Assembly: GCA_937862815.1 (NCBI GenBank)
Contig: CALMED010000034.1
Location: 1-64,000, forward strand
DNA length: 64,000 nucleotides
Reading direction: 5' to 3'
Source of the DNA: an uncultured Chitinophagaceae bacterium
GTDB taxonomy: Bacteria > Bacteroidota > Bacteroidia > Chitinophagales > Chitinophagaceae
Part shown: positions 33,651 to 42,106 of the stretch, piece after piece
Layout: each line of letters begins with the position of its first letter
Position numbering within the stretch: position 1 is the first letter of the stretch
The notes under the pieces: model-generated
The model's input: only the letters and a program-made list of their open reading frames with translations
What the model was told of the DNA's origin: nothing
The model's database searches: none
Program-made: the position numbers and the translations under genes

Positions 33651-34496
33651 ATGTCTGCTTCCTTTTACCTGCTTGACGGCGTTTTTATTTCCGCAACCGA
33701 ACCGGGTCTGTTTCCCTCGAACCGGGGATTCCGCTACGGCGAAGGGCTGTTTGAAACGATGCGTTACCAGCACGGCCGTATCGCCTTGTGGCATTACCAC
33801 TGGGAGCGGCTTCGTGCCGGGATGGCCCTGCTTGGGCTGGAGCCGCCCGTCCATTGGGGTCCCGAACAAATTCTGGAAAAATGCCTGCAGTTGGTGCGGA
33901 AAAACAAATGCGGAACGGCCGCCCGCCTGCGGCTCACGGTTTGCCCGGGAGAAGGCGGACTGTGGGAAACGCCGCGCCCCGCTTTTCGCTGGGTGGTGGA
34001 ATGCTGGAAGGCCGAACCGCTCCTCCACCTGCATGAAAACGGGCTGGACCTGGGTGTTTTTGACGGCGGATATAAAAGCTGCGATCCGCTTTCCAATCTC
34101 AAAAGCGCCAATTACCTGCTGTATGCACAGGCCGCCCGCTACGCCAAAACGCAACACTGGAACGAATGCCTGGTGCTCAACCAGCACAACCGCATTGCTG
34201 ATGCCACCATTGCCAATCTGTTCTATGTTAAGGCGGGGACTGTTTATACGCCTGCCCTCCGGGAAGGAGGTGTTGCGGGTGTCATGCGCCGTTACCTGCT
34301 GGAACAGATGCCTGCTATGAACATTGCTGTGGAAGAAACCGCCTGCTCCCCCTCCGATCTGCTGGCGGCGGACGAGTTGTTTCTCACCAATGCTTTTTAC
34401 GGCATCCGGTGGGTGAAACAGTTTGGGGATGCTTCGTTGCGGAACCTGTTCAGCTCCCGCCTGTTTGCAGAAGTGGTAAAGCCCCTCTTTGCCTGA
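33651..34496 (+). CDS. Class IV PLP aminotransferase (BCAT/ADC lyase-like)
   Basis: 281 residues. Fold-type IV motifs: LLDGVFISATEPGLFPSNRGFRYGEGLFETMR near the N-terminus, catalytic Lys151 in LSNLKSANYLLYAQAA, then LNQHNRIADATIANLFYVKAG, and a C-terminal GGVAGVMRRYLLEQ. The residue usually Glu in the E-xT/S-x-x-N motif is Asp184 here. The protein could be a branched-chain aminotransferase, aminodeoxychorismate lyase (pabC) or D-amino-acid aminotransferase; the short length favours the ADC-lyase-like group. It precedes photolyase by 30 bases, probably in one unit. Confidence 0.85.
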   Translation: MSASFYLLDGVFISATEPGLFPSNRGFRYGEGLFETMRYQHGRIALWHYHWERLRAGMALLGLEPPVHWGPEQILEKCLQLVRKNKCGTAARLRLTVCPGEGGLWETPRPAFRWVVECWKAEPLLHLHENGLDLGVFDGGYKSCDPLSNLKSANYLLYAQAARYAKTQHWNECLVLNQHNRIADATIANLFYVKAGTVYTPALREGGVAGVMRRYLLEQMPAMNIAVEETACSPSDLLAADELFLTNAFYGIRWVKQFGDASLRNLFSSRLFAEVVKPLFA

Positions 34497-34526
34497 ACTT
34501 TACACCAGCCGAACCGTTATAATTGC

Positions 34527-35840
34527 ATGCCAAAACAACCCATTGTCATCTGCTGGATGCGCCGCGACCTGCGGTTACGCGACCAGGCCGCCCTGTACCA
34601 CGCCCTGCAGAGCGGTTTCCCCGTTGTTCCGGTCTTTATTTTTGACCGATCCATACTGGACCGGCTCGATGATCCCTCCGACCGTCGCGTGGATTTTATT
34701 CATAACACCCTGCAGGAACTGCAGGATGAATTGGTGCAATACGGCAGCAGCCTGGACGTACGGTACGGAACGCCCCGGGATGTGTTTTCCGGATTGCTCG
34801 GCGATTACGACGTTAAAGCCGTTTACACCAACCACGATTACGAGCCCTATGCCAAAGAGCGGGATAAGGAGATCCATGACCTGCTTACCGCACAAGGCAT
34901 CGCCTTTCACACGTACAAGGACCAGGTGATTTTTGAAAAGTCGGACGTGGTGAAAGACGACGGGAAACCCTATATCGTTTTCACGCCCTACAGCCGCAAA
35001 TGGAAGGCGGCCCTTACGCCCGCTCACCTGCAGCCTTATCCAACCGAAGCCTTGTTTTCTCAATTCCATCAACAGCAACCCCGGGACCTGCCTTCCCTGG
35101 AGCAGATGGGATTTAAGGCAGCCGGTCAACCTTTTCCGGAAAAGACCATCCGCAACGAAATCATCCGGCATTACAAAGAGCAGCGCGACCTGCCTGCGGT
35201 GCCGGGCACCAGCCGCCTGAGCGTACACCTGCGCTTTGGCACCATCAGCATCCGCGAACTGGCCCGTGCTGCACAACTACTGAGCGAAGGTTTTCTGAAT
35301 GAGCTGATCTGGCGGGATTTCTACCACATGATCCTCTGGCAGTTCCCGCAGGTGGGAGCCGGTAAAGCCTTCAAGCCCGAATACGACCGTATTGTCTGGC
35401 GCAACAACGAAGATGAATTTACACGCTGGTGCGAAGGGCAGACGGGCTATCCCATCGTGGATGCCGGCATGCGGGAACTCAACGCTACCGGCTTTATGCA
35501 CAACCGGGTGCGCATGATTGTGGCTTCTTTTTTAGCCAAACACCTGCTGATTGACTGGCGCTGGGGTGAAGCCTATTTCGCTAAAAAGCTGCTCGACTTC
35601 GATTTCGCTGCCAACAACGGTGGCTGGCAATGGGCAGCGGGCAGCGGCTGCGACGCGGCGCCGTACTTCCGCATTTTCAACCCTTACCTGCAGACGAAAA
35701 AGTTTGACCCCGAGCTCCGGTACATCCGGCGTTGGGTACCCGAATTCGAAGATTGGAGTTATCCGAAGCCCGTGGTGGAACACGAACTGGCCCGCAAGCG
35801 GTGCCTGGAAGTTTATACCGCTGCCCTGAAGCAGGGCTGA
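34527..35840 (+). CDS. phrB: Deoxyribodipyrimidine photolyase
   Basis: 437 residues. The N-terminal antenna domain starts PIVICWMRRDLRLRDQAAL with VVPVFIFDRSIL. The C-terminal FAD domain contains TSRLSVHLRFGTISIRELA, ELIWRDFYHMILWQFP, GYPIVDAGMRELNATGFMHNRVRM, and the WRWGEAYFAKKLLDFDFAANNGGWQWAAG segment with the Trp/Asn residues of class I CPD photolyases. It repairs UV pyrimidine dimers with blue light. Length is somewhat short for the family but complete. Confidence 0.93.
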   Translation: MPKQPIVICWMRRDLRLRDQAALYHALQSGFPVVPVFIFDRSILDRLDDPSDRRVDFIHNTLQELQDELVQYGSSLDVRYGTPRDVFSGLLGDYDVKAVYTNHDYEPYAKERDKEIHDLLTAQGIAFHTYKDQVIFEKSDVVKDDGKPYIVFTPYSRKWKAALTPAHLQPYPTEALFSQFHQQQPRDLPSLEQMGFKAAGQPFPEKTIRNEIIRHYKEQRDLPAVPGTSRLSVHLRFGTISIRELARAAQLLSEGFLNELIWRDFYHMILWQFPQVGAGKAFKPEYDRIVWRNNEDEFTRWCEGQTGYPIVDAGMRELNATGFMHNRVRMIVASFLAKHLLIDWRWGEAYFAKKLLDFDFAANNGGWQWAAGSGCDAAPYFRIFNPYLQTKKFDPELRYIRRWVPEFEDWSYPKPVVEHELARKRCLEVYTAALKQG

Positions 35841-35842
35841 GA

Positions 35843-37132
35843 TCAGAAGAAAAATACGCCGCCCCCGTTGTTGTTGAACCGGGGATTTACAAAGTTGTTC
35901 AGGATGCTGCCAAACCGGTACGTCACGCCAAAGCCCATGAAGAAATTATAGCTTGTCTGCAGTTGCCGGCGACGGGATAAAATATCATCCGGGGATGCGT
36001 CACCCTTCGGCAGAAATACCTGGTCGCGGACAATGGACGGAAAGGCATATACGTTGAACGAAAGGTTCCCCGTCAGCCGTACATCCAGGTAGGTATTGAA
36101 GGAGATGTTGTAAAATTTCCAGTTGTTGAAGAAGTTCCGGTAGCTTACCCCGCTGGAAACGGTGCCCCATTTCTGGTTCAGGGAAAGATTAACGGATATG
36201 TTGTGCCCGGCCAGCCACTCCGATGTTTTACCGTAAATGGTGGTGTCGTAATAATTGTTCAGCCGGATATCCGGTCCGTAGCGGATGGTCAGCAATTTGG
36301 AGTTGACGCTCTTGTACGGAAATACATTGTATTCAATGCCGGGGTTAAAGTAGAAACTGCTTTTAATATTGGTGAAGGTGGCTTGCGACGCATTTACATC
36401 ATAGCCGTATGTCCAGTGCTGGTTGATACTCCGGGCGAGTTGGTGTCCGAAGTTGAGGCTGTGGTTGCTGACCTTGATATCGGTGCTGCCCACCCTGAAG
36501 ATATTGCGGTTATCGTTGCCGTTCAGCGTGAATGAAACTTTCAACTCCTCAGTTATCCGTTCGGCTGTAAGGCGGCCACCCAGGTCGCGGGAACGGTAGT
36601 TCTGGTCGGCACTGAAGTTGCCATTGGTGCGGGCCCGGAAAACCCAGTAATTCCATTTGTCTTTTGTAGCGGCGTTTCCTGCCGGTTTGTTGGTGAGTGA
36701 ATCGGTTTTTAATGATGTGGTAATCGTTACCTCATCCAGGAATCCCGATTTTGCAATAAAGGGCAGCAGTCCTGCTTTCATGTGCTGCAGCAACGCTGTT
36801 CGTCTTTCTGCTTCTGTTGCCAGCGGCAGCGTCTCGAAGCGGAGGGTATCTTTGGCTTGTTGGTATTTATTGAGCCCGTAAAAGATCAGTTGATATTGTT
36901 CGCCGCCACTTCCCACGGGCTGCGCCGTAACCAATACATGCACATCTGCTGCCAGCCGGTCCACCACAAAATCCACCACGGTGAACTCGGTCCGGATAAA
37001 GGTCTGGTCGCACCAGGTATTGCTGCAGTCGAGAAAAATCCGGATGCGCTGACGGGGGAGAACTTTGGATTGGGCGAAAACGGCACCGGTAAACCAATAC
37101 AAGAGCAATGTGGCGAGCAGGCGTTTTGTCAT
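35843..37132 (-). CDS. Outer-membrane beta-barrel protein
   Basis: 429 residues from the ATG giving MTKRLLATLLLYWFTGAVFAQ, a signal peptide. A periplasmic N-terminal part (RQRIRIFLDCSNTWCDQTFIRTEFTVVDFVVDR) with a Cys pair is followed by 10-14 barrel strands (WNYWVFRARTNGNFSAD, SSFYFNPGIEYNVFP, FNTYLDVRLTGNLSFNVYAF, YNFFMGFGVTYRFGSIL). The C-terminus is GGGVFFF. This is a known layout among Bacteroidota outer-membrane proteins; function unknown. A CAAAGGTA box at 37169 gives its promoter. Confidence 0.75.
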   Translation of the reverse strand: MTKRLLATLLLYWFTGAVFAQSKVLPRQRIRIFLDCSNTWCDQTFIRTEFTVVDFVVDRLAADVHVLVTAQPVGSGGEQYQLIFYGLNKYQQAKDTLRFETLPLATEAERRTALLQHMKAGLLPFIAKSGFLDEVTITTSLKTDSLTNKPAGNAATKDKWNYWVFRARTNGNFSADQNYRSRDLGGRLTAERITEELKVSFTLNGNDNRNIFRVGSTDIKVSNHSLNFGHQLARSINQHWTYGYDVNASQATFTNIKSSFYFNPGIEYNVFPYKSVNSKLLTIRYGPDIRLNNYYDTTIYGKTSEWLAGHNISVNLSLNQKWGTVSSGVSYRNFFNNWKFYNISFNTYLDVRLTGNLSFNVYAFPSIVRDQVFLPKGDASPDDILSRRRQLQTSYNFFMGFGVTYRFGSILNNFVNPRFNNNGGGVFFF

Positions 37133-37168
37133 ATAAAACGTGAAGCTAAGATGCGGTCCTGAGTAAAG

Positions 37169-37176
37169 CAAAGGTA
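37169..37176 (-). promoter_or_regulatory. Promoter -7 element of outer-membrane barrel gene
   Basis: The minus strand reads TACCTTTG, exact TAnnTTTG, about 37 bases before the ATG at 37132. It abuts the mqnD stop codon. Confidence 0.5.
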
Positions 37177-37177
37177 T

Positions 37178-37990
37178 TTACCCCTTTTGAAAAATCTTTA
37201 ACATCTCCTCCACGGCCTGCTGCCCCTCTGTGCCCATGCCGAGGGAGCAATCGTTCACATAGAGCTCTATATGCTGCCGCATGACGCTTTCTTCCATTTC
37301 CTGCGCATGTTCCCGCACAAAGGGGGGGAGGTTGGGATAGTTTGTGAGAGCTTGTTCCAGGCTTTGGCGGATGAGCCGGTCTACACGGGCGGCTGTTTCA
37401 GCCCCGATGCGTTTATGCGCCACAATTCCCCCCAGCGGAATGGGCAGGCCGGTTTGTTCTTCCCAGAAGGCGCCCAGGTCCAGCAGCAGGTGCAACCCTT
37501 TCTGGTGATAGGTGAACCGGTTTTCGTGGATGATCACACCGGCATCGGCTTCACCCTGCACCACGGTATTTTCAATTTCATGGAACACCCGGAACTGTTT
37601 ATACGGAGCATCGGGAAAGGCACGTGAAAACAGAAAATGAGCGGTTGTGTGCTGCCCGGGGATGGCTATAGTGGCGTTTCGAACAAAATCCCGTAATGCG
37701 GACAACGATGTATTTCCCGGTTTTGATTTTGCTATCAGAAGTGGTCCCACTCCCTTACCCAGGGCACCCCCGCTTTGTAAAAGGTGGTAATCTCCCTGGA
37801 GGAGTGGCCAAACGCCGAAACTGATCTTGGTAACATCGAGTTTACCTTCCAGGGCCCACTCGTTGAGAGTTTGCACATCTTCCAGGTGCACCTCCCATTC
37901 GATGCCTTCCGCATCCAATGGGCCATTCACCAGTGCATCGAATATAAACGTGTCGTTGGGGCAGGGGGAGAAGCCGATGCGCAGTTTCAT
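37178..37990 (-). CDS. mqnD: 1,4-dihydroxy-6-naphthoate synthase
   Basis: 270 residues. The start MKLRIGFSPCPNDTFIFDALVNG is the MqnD signature; it continues with LALEGKLDVTKISFGVW-like sequence (here ALEGKLDVTKISFGVWP), IAIPGQHTTAHFLF, EADAGVIIHENRFTY and LPIPLGGIVAHKRIG. It converts cyclic dehypoxanthinylfutalosine to 1,4-dihydroxy-6-naphthoate in the futalosine route of menaquinone synthesis. Its start overlaps the mqnB stop by four bases. Upstream steps mqnA and mqnC are not in the window. Confidence 0.95.
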   Translation of the reverse strand: MKLRIGFSPCPNDTFIFDALVNGPLDAEGIEWEVHLEDVQTLNEWALEGKLDVTKISFGVWPLLQGDYHLLQSGGALGKGVGPLLIAKSKPGNTSLSALRDFVRNATIAIPGQHTTAHFLFSRAFPDAPYKQFRVFHEIENTVVQGEADAGVIIHENRFTYHQKGLHLLLDLGAFWEEQTGLPIPLGGIVAHKRIGAETAARVDRLIRQSLEQALTNYPNLPPFVREHAQEMEESVMRQHIELYVNDCSLGMGTEGQQAVEEMLKIFQKG

Positions 37991-38643
37991 GTTCTGTTAC
38001 GTTGTTGCAGGGTGTGAAGAATCTGCCGGACACAAAGGTTCAGGGCGGTAATCGCCTCCGCCATTTTCCACCGGGCTTTGTTCCGTTCGCCCACGTAGTT
38101 GCTCATGCTGCGGAGTTGAAGGAAAGGGACCTGCTCCATGCGGGCCACGTAATGCAGGGCGGCTCCTTCCATGGATTCCACCACCGGGGCGAACCGCTCC
38201 CGGTATAGGGCGGCCATCTGCCGGGAGGTGGTGACCTGGTTGACCGTGATACCGGTAACTTTCGGTAGCGGAAGTTGCCGCAGCAGGGGCAGGTCGTTTT
38301 TCAGCCAGCCTTGCTGATACGGAAAACGATTGGGCGATGCCAGTTTCAGGTCCGATAGGGTTCTCCATGCCCCCTGCTCCACAACACCCTGGTCGGCAAT
38401 GATTTCTTTCTTCACCACTGCCACGGTACCCAGCGGTTGCTGCCGGTCGAAACATCCTCCCACACCGGCCTGCAGGATCAGGTCGGGGCGTTGCAGGCTG
38501 AGGTAACGCGTCAGGGCATAGGCGGTGGCCGTGAGCCCGATACCGCCTATGAGCACATCCAGATCCAGCCCGGGCAGTTCCGGCAGTTCCCGGGTGAGGG
38601 GCTTTATTTCAGCGGCGGTGGCCGAGAGAAGTAAACAACGCAT
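37987..38643 (-). CDS. mqnB: Futalosine hydrolase
   Basis: 218 residues of the nucleoside phosphorylase/hydrolase superfamily. Motifs: LSATAAEIKPL at the start, IGGIGLTATAYALTRYL, LILQAGVGGCFD, and VESMEGAALHYVARMEQVPFLQLRSMSNYVGERNKARW, which has the catalytic Glu and substrate-binding segment. It cleaves hypoxanthine from futalosine in menaquinone biosynthesis. The overlap with mqnD makes the two a translationally coupled pair. The minus-strand sequence TAACTTGC at 38676-38683 is a possible -7 box. Confidence 0.93.
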   Translation of the reverse strand: MRCLLLSATAAEIKPLTRELPELPGLDLDVLIGGIGLTATAYALTRYLSLQRPDLILQAGVGGCFDRQQPLGTVAVVKKEIIADQGVVEQGAWRTLSDLKLASPNRFPYQQGWLKNDLPLLRQLPLPKVTGITVNQVTTSRQMAALYRERFAPVVESMEGAALHYVARMEQVPFLQLRSMSNYVGERNKARWKMAEAITALNLCVRQILHTLQQRNRT

Positions 38644-38720
38644 GGGCTGAAGCGTGGTTGGAGCGTTAGGCCTGCAAGTTAATCAAAGACCGGTACTTAC
38701 AGGCGAACGCCCGAAAACCC

Positions 38721-38728
38721 TACCTTTG
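38721..38728 (+). promoter_or_regulatory. Promoter -7 element of pterin gene cluster
   Basis: TACCTTTG, exact TAnnTTTG, about 69 bases before the first PTPS ATG. A short GC-rich palindrome, CCGCGG at 38733-38738 repeated at 38744-38749, follows it in the leader. Confidence 0.6.
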
Positions 38729-38796
38729 CCGACCGCGGAAATCCCGCGGATTCATTTTCTTCCGCCCAACGCTGAGAAGAAACAAACAAGTAAAGC

Positions 38797-39207
38797 ATGG
38801 TTTACTTAACCCGGATTGAGCATTTTAATGCGGCACACAAACTGGCCAATCCCAACTGGACCCGCGAAAAAAATGAAGCTGTTTTTGGAAAATGCGCCAA
38901 CGAAAACTGGCACGGTCATAACTACGAATTATACGTTACCATCAAGGGCGATCCCGATCCCGACACGGGCTTTTTGTTTGACGTGAAGCAATTAAGCCAG
39001 CTGATCAAGGAGCACGTGATAGAACGGGTGGATCACAAGAACCTGAATCTGGATGTTGATTTCCTGGCCGGGAAAATGTGTTCAACCGAAAATCTCGCCA
39101 TCGGTATCTGGAACCAGTTGGCCCCCCATCTGCCGGCCGGCGTGCAGCTGCACTGCATCAAGCTGTACGAAACACCCCGTATTTACGTGGAATATTACGG
39201 CGGCTGA
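38797..39207 (+). CDS. 6-pyruvoyl-tetrahydropterin synthase/QueD family, copy 1
   Basis: 136 residues. Zinc ligands H14 (HFNAAH), H39 and H41 (HGHNYEL), with catalytic Cys33 in FGKCAN. The middle has GFLFDVKQLSQLIKEHV and DHKNLNLD, and the end CIKLYETPRIYVEY. Family members make 6-pyruvoyl-tetrahydropterin (biopterin route) or 6-carboxy-tetrahydropterin (queuosine route, QueD). Catalytic Cys and length do not decide between them. A paralog and folE follow, so the substrate dihydroneopterin triphosphate is made in the same cluster. Confidence 0.9.
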   Translation: MVYLTRIEHFNAAHKLANPNWTREKNEAVFGKCANENWHGHNYELYVTIKGDPDPDTGFLFDVKQLSQLIKEHVIERVDHKNLNLDVDFLAGKMCSTENLAIGIWNQLAPHLPAGVQLHCIKLYETPRIYVEYYGG

Positions 39208-39282
39208 ACCATTTGCTGCCGCGGCTGTTAAATAAGTTTTCCGGATTGAAGGAGGTGTGGTAACTTACAAGATACCGGAAGA

Positions 39283-39708
39283 ATGAATCCCATGAACAAG
39301 CAAAAAGTAGCGGTTTACCGGCAGGAACATTTTAACGCGGCACACCGGTTGTACAATCCTTCGTGGAGCGACCAACAGAACAACGCCGTATTTGGGAAAT
39401 GCAACAATCCCTCTTTTCACGGACACAATTACGAACTGGTGGTGAAGGTAAGTGGTTACCCGCATCCCGACACCGGCTATGTGATGGACATGAAAGTGCT
39501 GAGTGATCTCATTCACCGCGAGGTGCTGGATCGCTTCGATCATAAAAACCTGAACCTCGATACCGTGGAGTTCCAAAACCTGAACCCTACGGCCGAGCAC
39601 ATCGCCATGGTGATTTATGGCCTGCTCCGGCCACACATTGATCCTGCCATGGAGGTACAGGTCCGCCTGTACGAAACACCCCGCAACTTCGTGGAATATC
39701 CCGCTTAA
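39283..39708 (+). CDS. 6-pyruvoyl-tetrahydropterin synthase/QueD family, copy 2
   Basis: 141 residues. Zinc ligands H21 (EHFNAAH), H46 and H48 (FHGHNYEL), Cys40 in FGKCNN, then YVMDMKVLSDLIH, FDHKNLNLD, and VRLYETPRNFVEYP. The alignment with copy 1 is gap-free over most of its length except for a short insertion around NLNPTAEH. The two copies are tandem and similarly spaced to folE, which starts 18 bases downstream. Tandem paralogs may split biopterin and queuosine roles, or one may act as a PTPS-III-type folate bypass enzyme. Confidence 0.9.
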   Translation: MNPMNKQKVAVYRQEHFNAAHRLYNPSWSDQQNNAVFGKCNNPSFHGHNYELVVKVSGYPHPDTGYVMDMKVLSDLIHREVLDRFDHKNLNLDTVEFQNLNPTAEHIAMVIYGLLRPHIDPAMEVQVRLYETPRNFVEYPA

Positions 39709-39726
39709 CCGTCTAATTACAGCAAC

Positions 39727-40323
39727 ATGGCATATAAAAAAACAGAACAATACGATGAATCCTCCACTCATGGTTTGATTGATCATTACAAACAGGTGAT
39801 TGATCTGATTGGTGAAGATTCGGAACGGGAAGGTCTCATAAAAACCCCCGAGCGGGTGGCAAAAGCCATGCAATACCTCACGCAGGGGTACCAGATGGAT
39901 GCAAAGGCCATCCTCGAAAGCGCCAAGTTTCATGAAGAGGTGAGTGAAATGGTCATTGTAAAAGACATTGAACTGTACAGCATGTGCGAGCACCACATGC
40001 TGCCGTTCTTCGGCAAGGCACATATTGCCTACATCCCCAACGGCTGGATCACCGGCCTCAGCAAACTGGCCCGTGTGGTGGATGTATATGCCCGCCGCCT
40101 GCAGGTGCAGGAGCGGCTCACCACACAGGTCCTCGATGCCATCAAAGAATCACTGAACCCGCTGGGCGTGGCGGTGGTGATTGAAGCCCAGCACCTCTGC
40201 ATGATGATGCGGGGGGTGCAGAAGCAGAACAGCGTTACCACCACCTCTGCCTTTTCCGGTGAGTTTCAGAAGCAGGCAACCCGCAGTGAGTTCCTCCGGC
40301 TGATAGGCGCCAAATTGAGCTAA
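39727..40323 (+). CDS. folE: GTP cyclohydrolase I
   Basis: 198 residues. Signature motifs: [24 protein letters not shown], then [49 protein letters not shown] with zinc Cys/His, and [26 protein letters not shown] with the second zinc Cys. It converts GTP to dihydroneopterin triphosphate, the entry to folate and biopterin synthesis. It is last in the PTPS-PTPS-folE unit, which ends at a strong terminator. Confidence 0.96.
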   Translation: MAYKKTEQYDESSTHGLIDHYKQVIDLIGEDSEREGLIKTPERVAKAMQYLTQGYQMDAKAILESAKFHEEVSEMVIVKDIELYSMCEHHMLPFFGKAHIAYIPNGWITGLSKLARVVDVYARRLQVQERLTTQVLDAIKESLNPLGVAVVIEAQHLCMMMRGVQKQNSVTTTSAFSGEFQKQATRSEFLRLIGAKLS

Positions 40324-40346
40324 ACAAATCTGCTTATTCTACCAGC

Positions 40347-40381
40347 GTCTGCCGGAGTGTTCCACTTCGGCAGACTTTTTT
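40347..40381 (+). terminator. Intrinsic terminator of the pterin cluster
   Basis: GTCTGCCG (40347-40354) pairs perfectly with CGGCAGAC (40368-40375), followed by six T. The T run directly adjoins the TACTTTTG promoter box of fabD. Confidence 0.9.
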
Positions 40382-40388
40382 ACTTTTG
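40381..40388 (+). promoter_or_regulatory. Promoter -7 element of fabD
   Basis: TACTTTTG is an exact TAnnTTTG box about 21 bases before the fabD ATG. It shares its first T with the preceding terminator T run. Confidence 0.6.
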
Positions 40389-40408
40389 CAGTTAAACCAA
40401 CCTTGCTT

Positions 40409-41299
40409 ATGAAGCATGCATTCATTTTTCCCGGCCAGGGGTCTCAGTTTCCCGGGATGGGAAAAAATCTCTACGAGTCCAATGAACAGGCCCGTGCTCT
40501 TTTTGAAACAGCCAACGAAGTGCTGGGTTTCCGTATTTCCGATGTGATGTTCAGCGGAACGGAGGAAGATCTTCGCCAGACCAATGTCACCCAACCTGCC
40601 ATATTCATTCATTCTGTTGCCGCTTACCAATGCCTTACGGGCCAGCAACCCGACATGGTAGCGGGTCATTCGCTGGGTGAGTTCAGCGCATTAGTGGCCA
40701 ACGGCGTGCTGCCGTTTGCCGAAGCTCTGCAGCTGGTGAGCGTACGGGCTACGGCCATGCAAAAGGCCTGCGTGTCGCAACCTTCCACCATGGCGGCGGT
40801 ACTGGCCCTGGCCGATGAAAAAGTGGAGGAGATCTGCCGCCAGGTGCAGGAAGAAACCGGCGAAGTGGTGGTGCCGGCTAATTATAATTGCCCCGGTCAG
40901 CTGGTGATCAGCGGTTCCGTAAAAGGCATCGAAGTGGCCTGCGAGCGAATGAAAGCGGCCGGCGCCAAGCGGGCACTGGTACTGCCGGTGGGTGGGGCGT
41001 TTCACAGTCCACTCATGGCCCCCGCCCGCGAAGAGTTACGGGCAAAAATTGAAAGCACGGTGTTTCATACACCTCAGTGTCCCATATATCAGAACGTTAC
41101 CGCCGCGGCGGTGATTGACAAAGAAGAGATCAAACAGAACCTGATTGACCAGCTCACAGGTGCGGTTCGCTGGACGCAGAGCGTGCAGGCCATGGTGGCC
41201 GACGGCTCCGGGCGTTTCACCGAAGCCGGCCCGGGTAAAGTGCTGCAGGGATTGGTGCAGAAGATCCACCGGGAGGCAGTGGTGGAGGGTGTTAGCTGA
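40409..41299 (+). CDS. fabD: Malonyl-CoA:ACP transacylase
   Basis: 296 residues from the ATG giving MKHAFIFPGQGSQFPGMGKNL; an in-frame TTG two codons upstream is less likely. The active site Ser88 is in VAGHSLGEFSAL, the conserved Arg is in VSVRATAMQKA, the catalytic His lies in VGGAFHSPLM, and the end has FTEAGPGKVLQGL. It loads malonyl groups on ACP for fatty acid synthesis. It stands alone here, but fabH is 4 kb downstream. Confidence 0.95.
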   Translation: MKHAFIFPGQGSQFPGMGKNLYESNEQARALFETANEVLGFRISDVMFSGTEEDLRQTNVTQPAIFIHSVAAYQCLTGQQPDMVAGHSLGEFSALVANGVLPFAEALQLVSVRATAMQKACVSQPSTMAAVLALADEKVEEICRQVQEETGEVVVPANYNCPGQLVISGSVKGIEVACERMKAAGAKRALVLPVGGAFHSPLMAPAREELRAKIESTVFHTPQCPIYQNVTAAAVIDKEEIKQNLIDQLTGAVRWTQSVQAMVADGSGRFTEAGPGKVLQGLVQKIHREAVVEGVS

Positions 41300-41318
41300 T
41301 CTGATTCAGTGGGCTACT

Positions 41319-41420
41319 TGTTCAACACGGAGTTAAGGCGACTGCAGAGGCACACAGAGAATAATTTTTTTTGTGCAATTCTCTGTGTAACTCCTGTCCT
41401 CCGTGTAACCGTGTTGAAAT
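41319..41420. repeat. Dispersed palindromic repeat, copy 2
   Basis: GTTCAACACGGAGTTAAGGC and CACACAGAGAAT in the left arm are mirrored by ATTCTCTGTGTAACTCCTG and CCGTGTAACCGTGTTGAAAT in the right arm. A T-rich loop lies in the middle. It matches the repeat at 9184-9271 in outer arms and unit sequence (CAACACGGAG, ACAGAG, CTCCGTG). It lies between fabD and the convergent GNAT gene. Confidence 0.7.
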
Positions 41421-41437
41421 TTACTCCATTATTTTCT

Positions 41438-41887
41438 CTACACCGCAATGCTGCAATTCACCCATTCCCCGTCAAAGCCGGCGTTGAACTTTTTATAAAA
41501 ATTGATGGCGGGCTCATTCCATTCCAGCACCTGCCACACAATTCCGTTTAAGTTGCACTCCTTTGCCTCTTCAATCAGCCGCTCCATCAGCAACCTGCCG
41601 ATGCCGCGACCTCTTGCTTCTCCGGTAACGAGAATATCTTCAAGGTACATCCGCTGTCCTTTCCAGGTGGAATAGCGGATGTAATACAACGCAAAGCCCA
41701 GGATGATTCCGTTTTCCTCCGCTACAAAGGCCCACCATACGGGACGGGGGCCAAAGCCGCTAAAGGCGAAATGTTCCAGCGTAACGGTTACCTCTTCCGG
41801 CGCCTTTTCATACAGGGCGAGTTCATGGATCAGTTCCAGCAGGCGCGGACAATCTTCTTTTACGGCTCTCCGGATTGTTATGCTCAT
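41438..41887 (-). CDS. GNAT-family N-acetyltransferase (diamine acetyltransferase-like)
   Basis: 149 residues from MSITIRRAVKEDCPRLLELIHELALYEKAPEEV. The acetyl-CoA-binding motif is LVTGEARGRGIGRLLMERLIEEAKE, and the end WQVLEWNEPAINFYKKFNAGFDGEW follows the pattern of SSAT/YhhY-type acetyltransferases. The N-terminal ALYEKAPE segment resembles spermidine/thialysine acetyltransferases. Substrate is unproven. It is a single gene. Confidence 0.85.
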   Translation of the reverse strand: MSITIRRAVKEDCPRLLELIHELALYEKAPEEVTVTLEHFAFSGFGPRPVWWAFVAEENGIILGFALYYIRYSTWKGQRMYLEDILVTGEARGRGIGRLLMERLIEEAKECNLNGIVWQVLEWNEPAINFYKKFNAGFDGEWVNCSIAV

Positions 41888-42106
41888 AATTGAAATCACA
41901 TTTAAATTCCCGTGTATTATTCCTGGATGATTTAGTAGGGTCAAATCTTTTCTATCAACTTACAGGCACCTGTATTTCTTTGTGCGCATTGTGAACTGCT
42001 TTGTATTAGTGGTTCCGCCTGTTTTGCCACAAGGTGCACAAAGCATTTGCACAAGGAACGCACCGGGTTATTGACACATTTATACCGTTCTGGCACAATC
42101 CATTGT

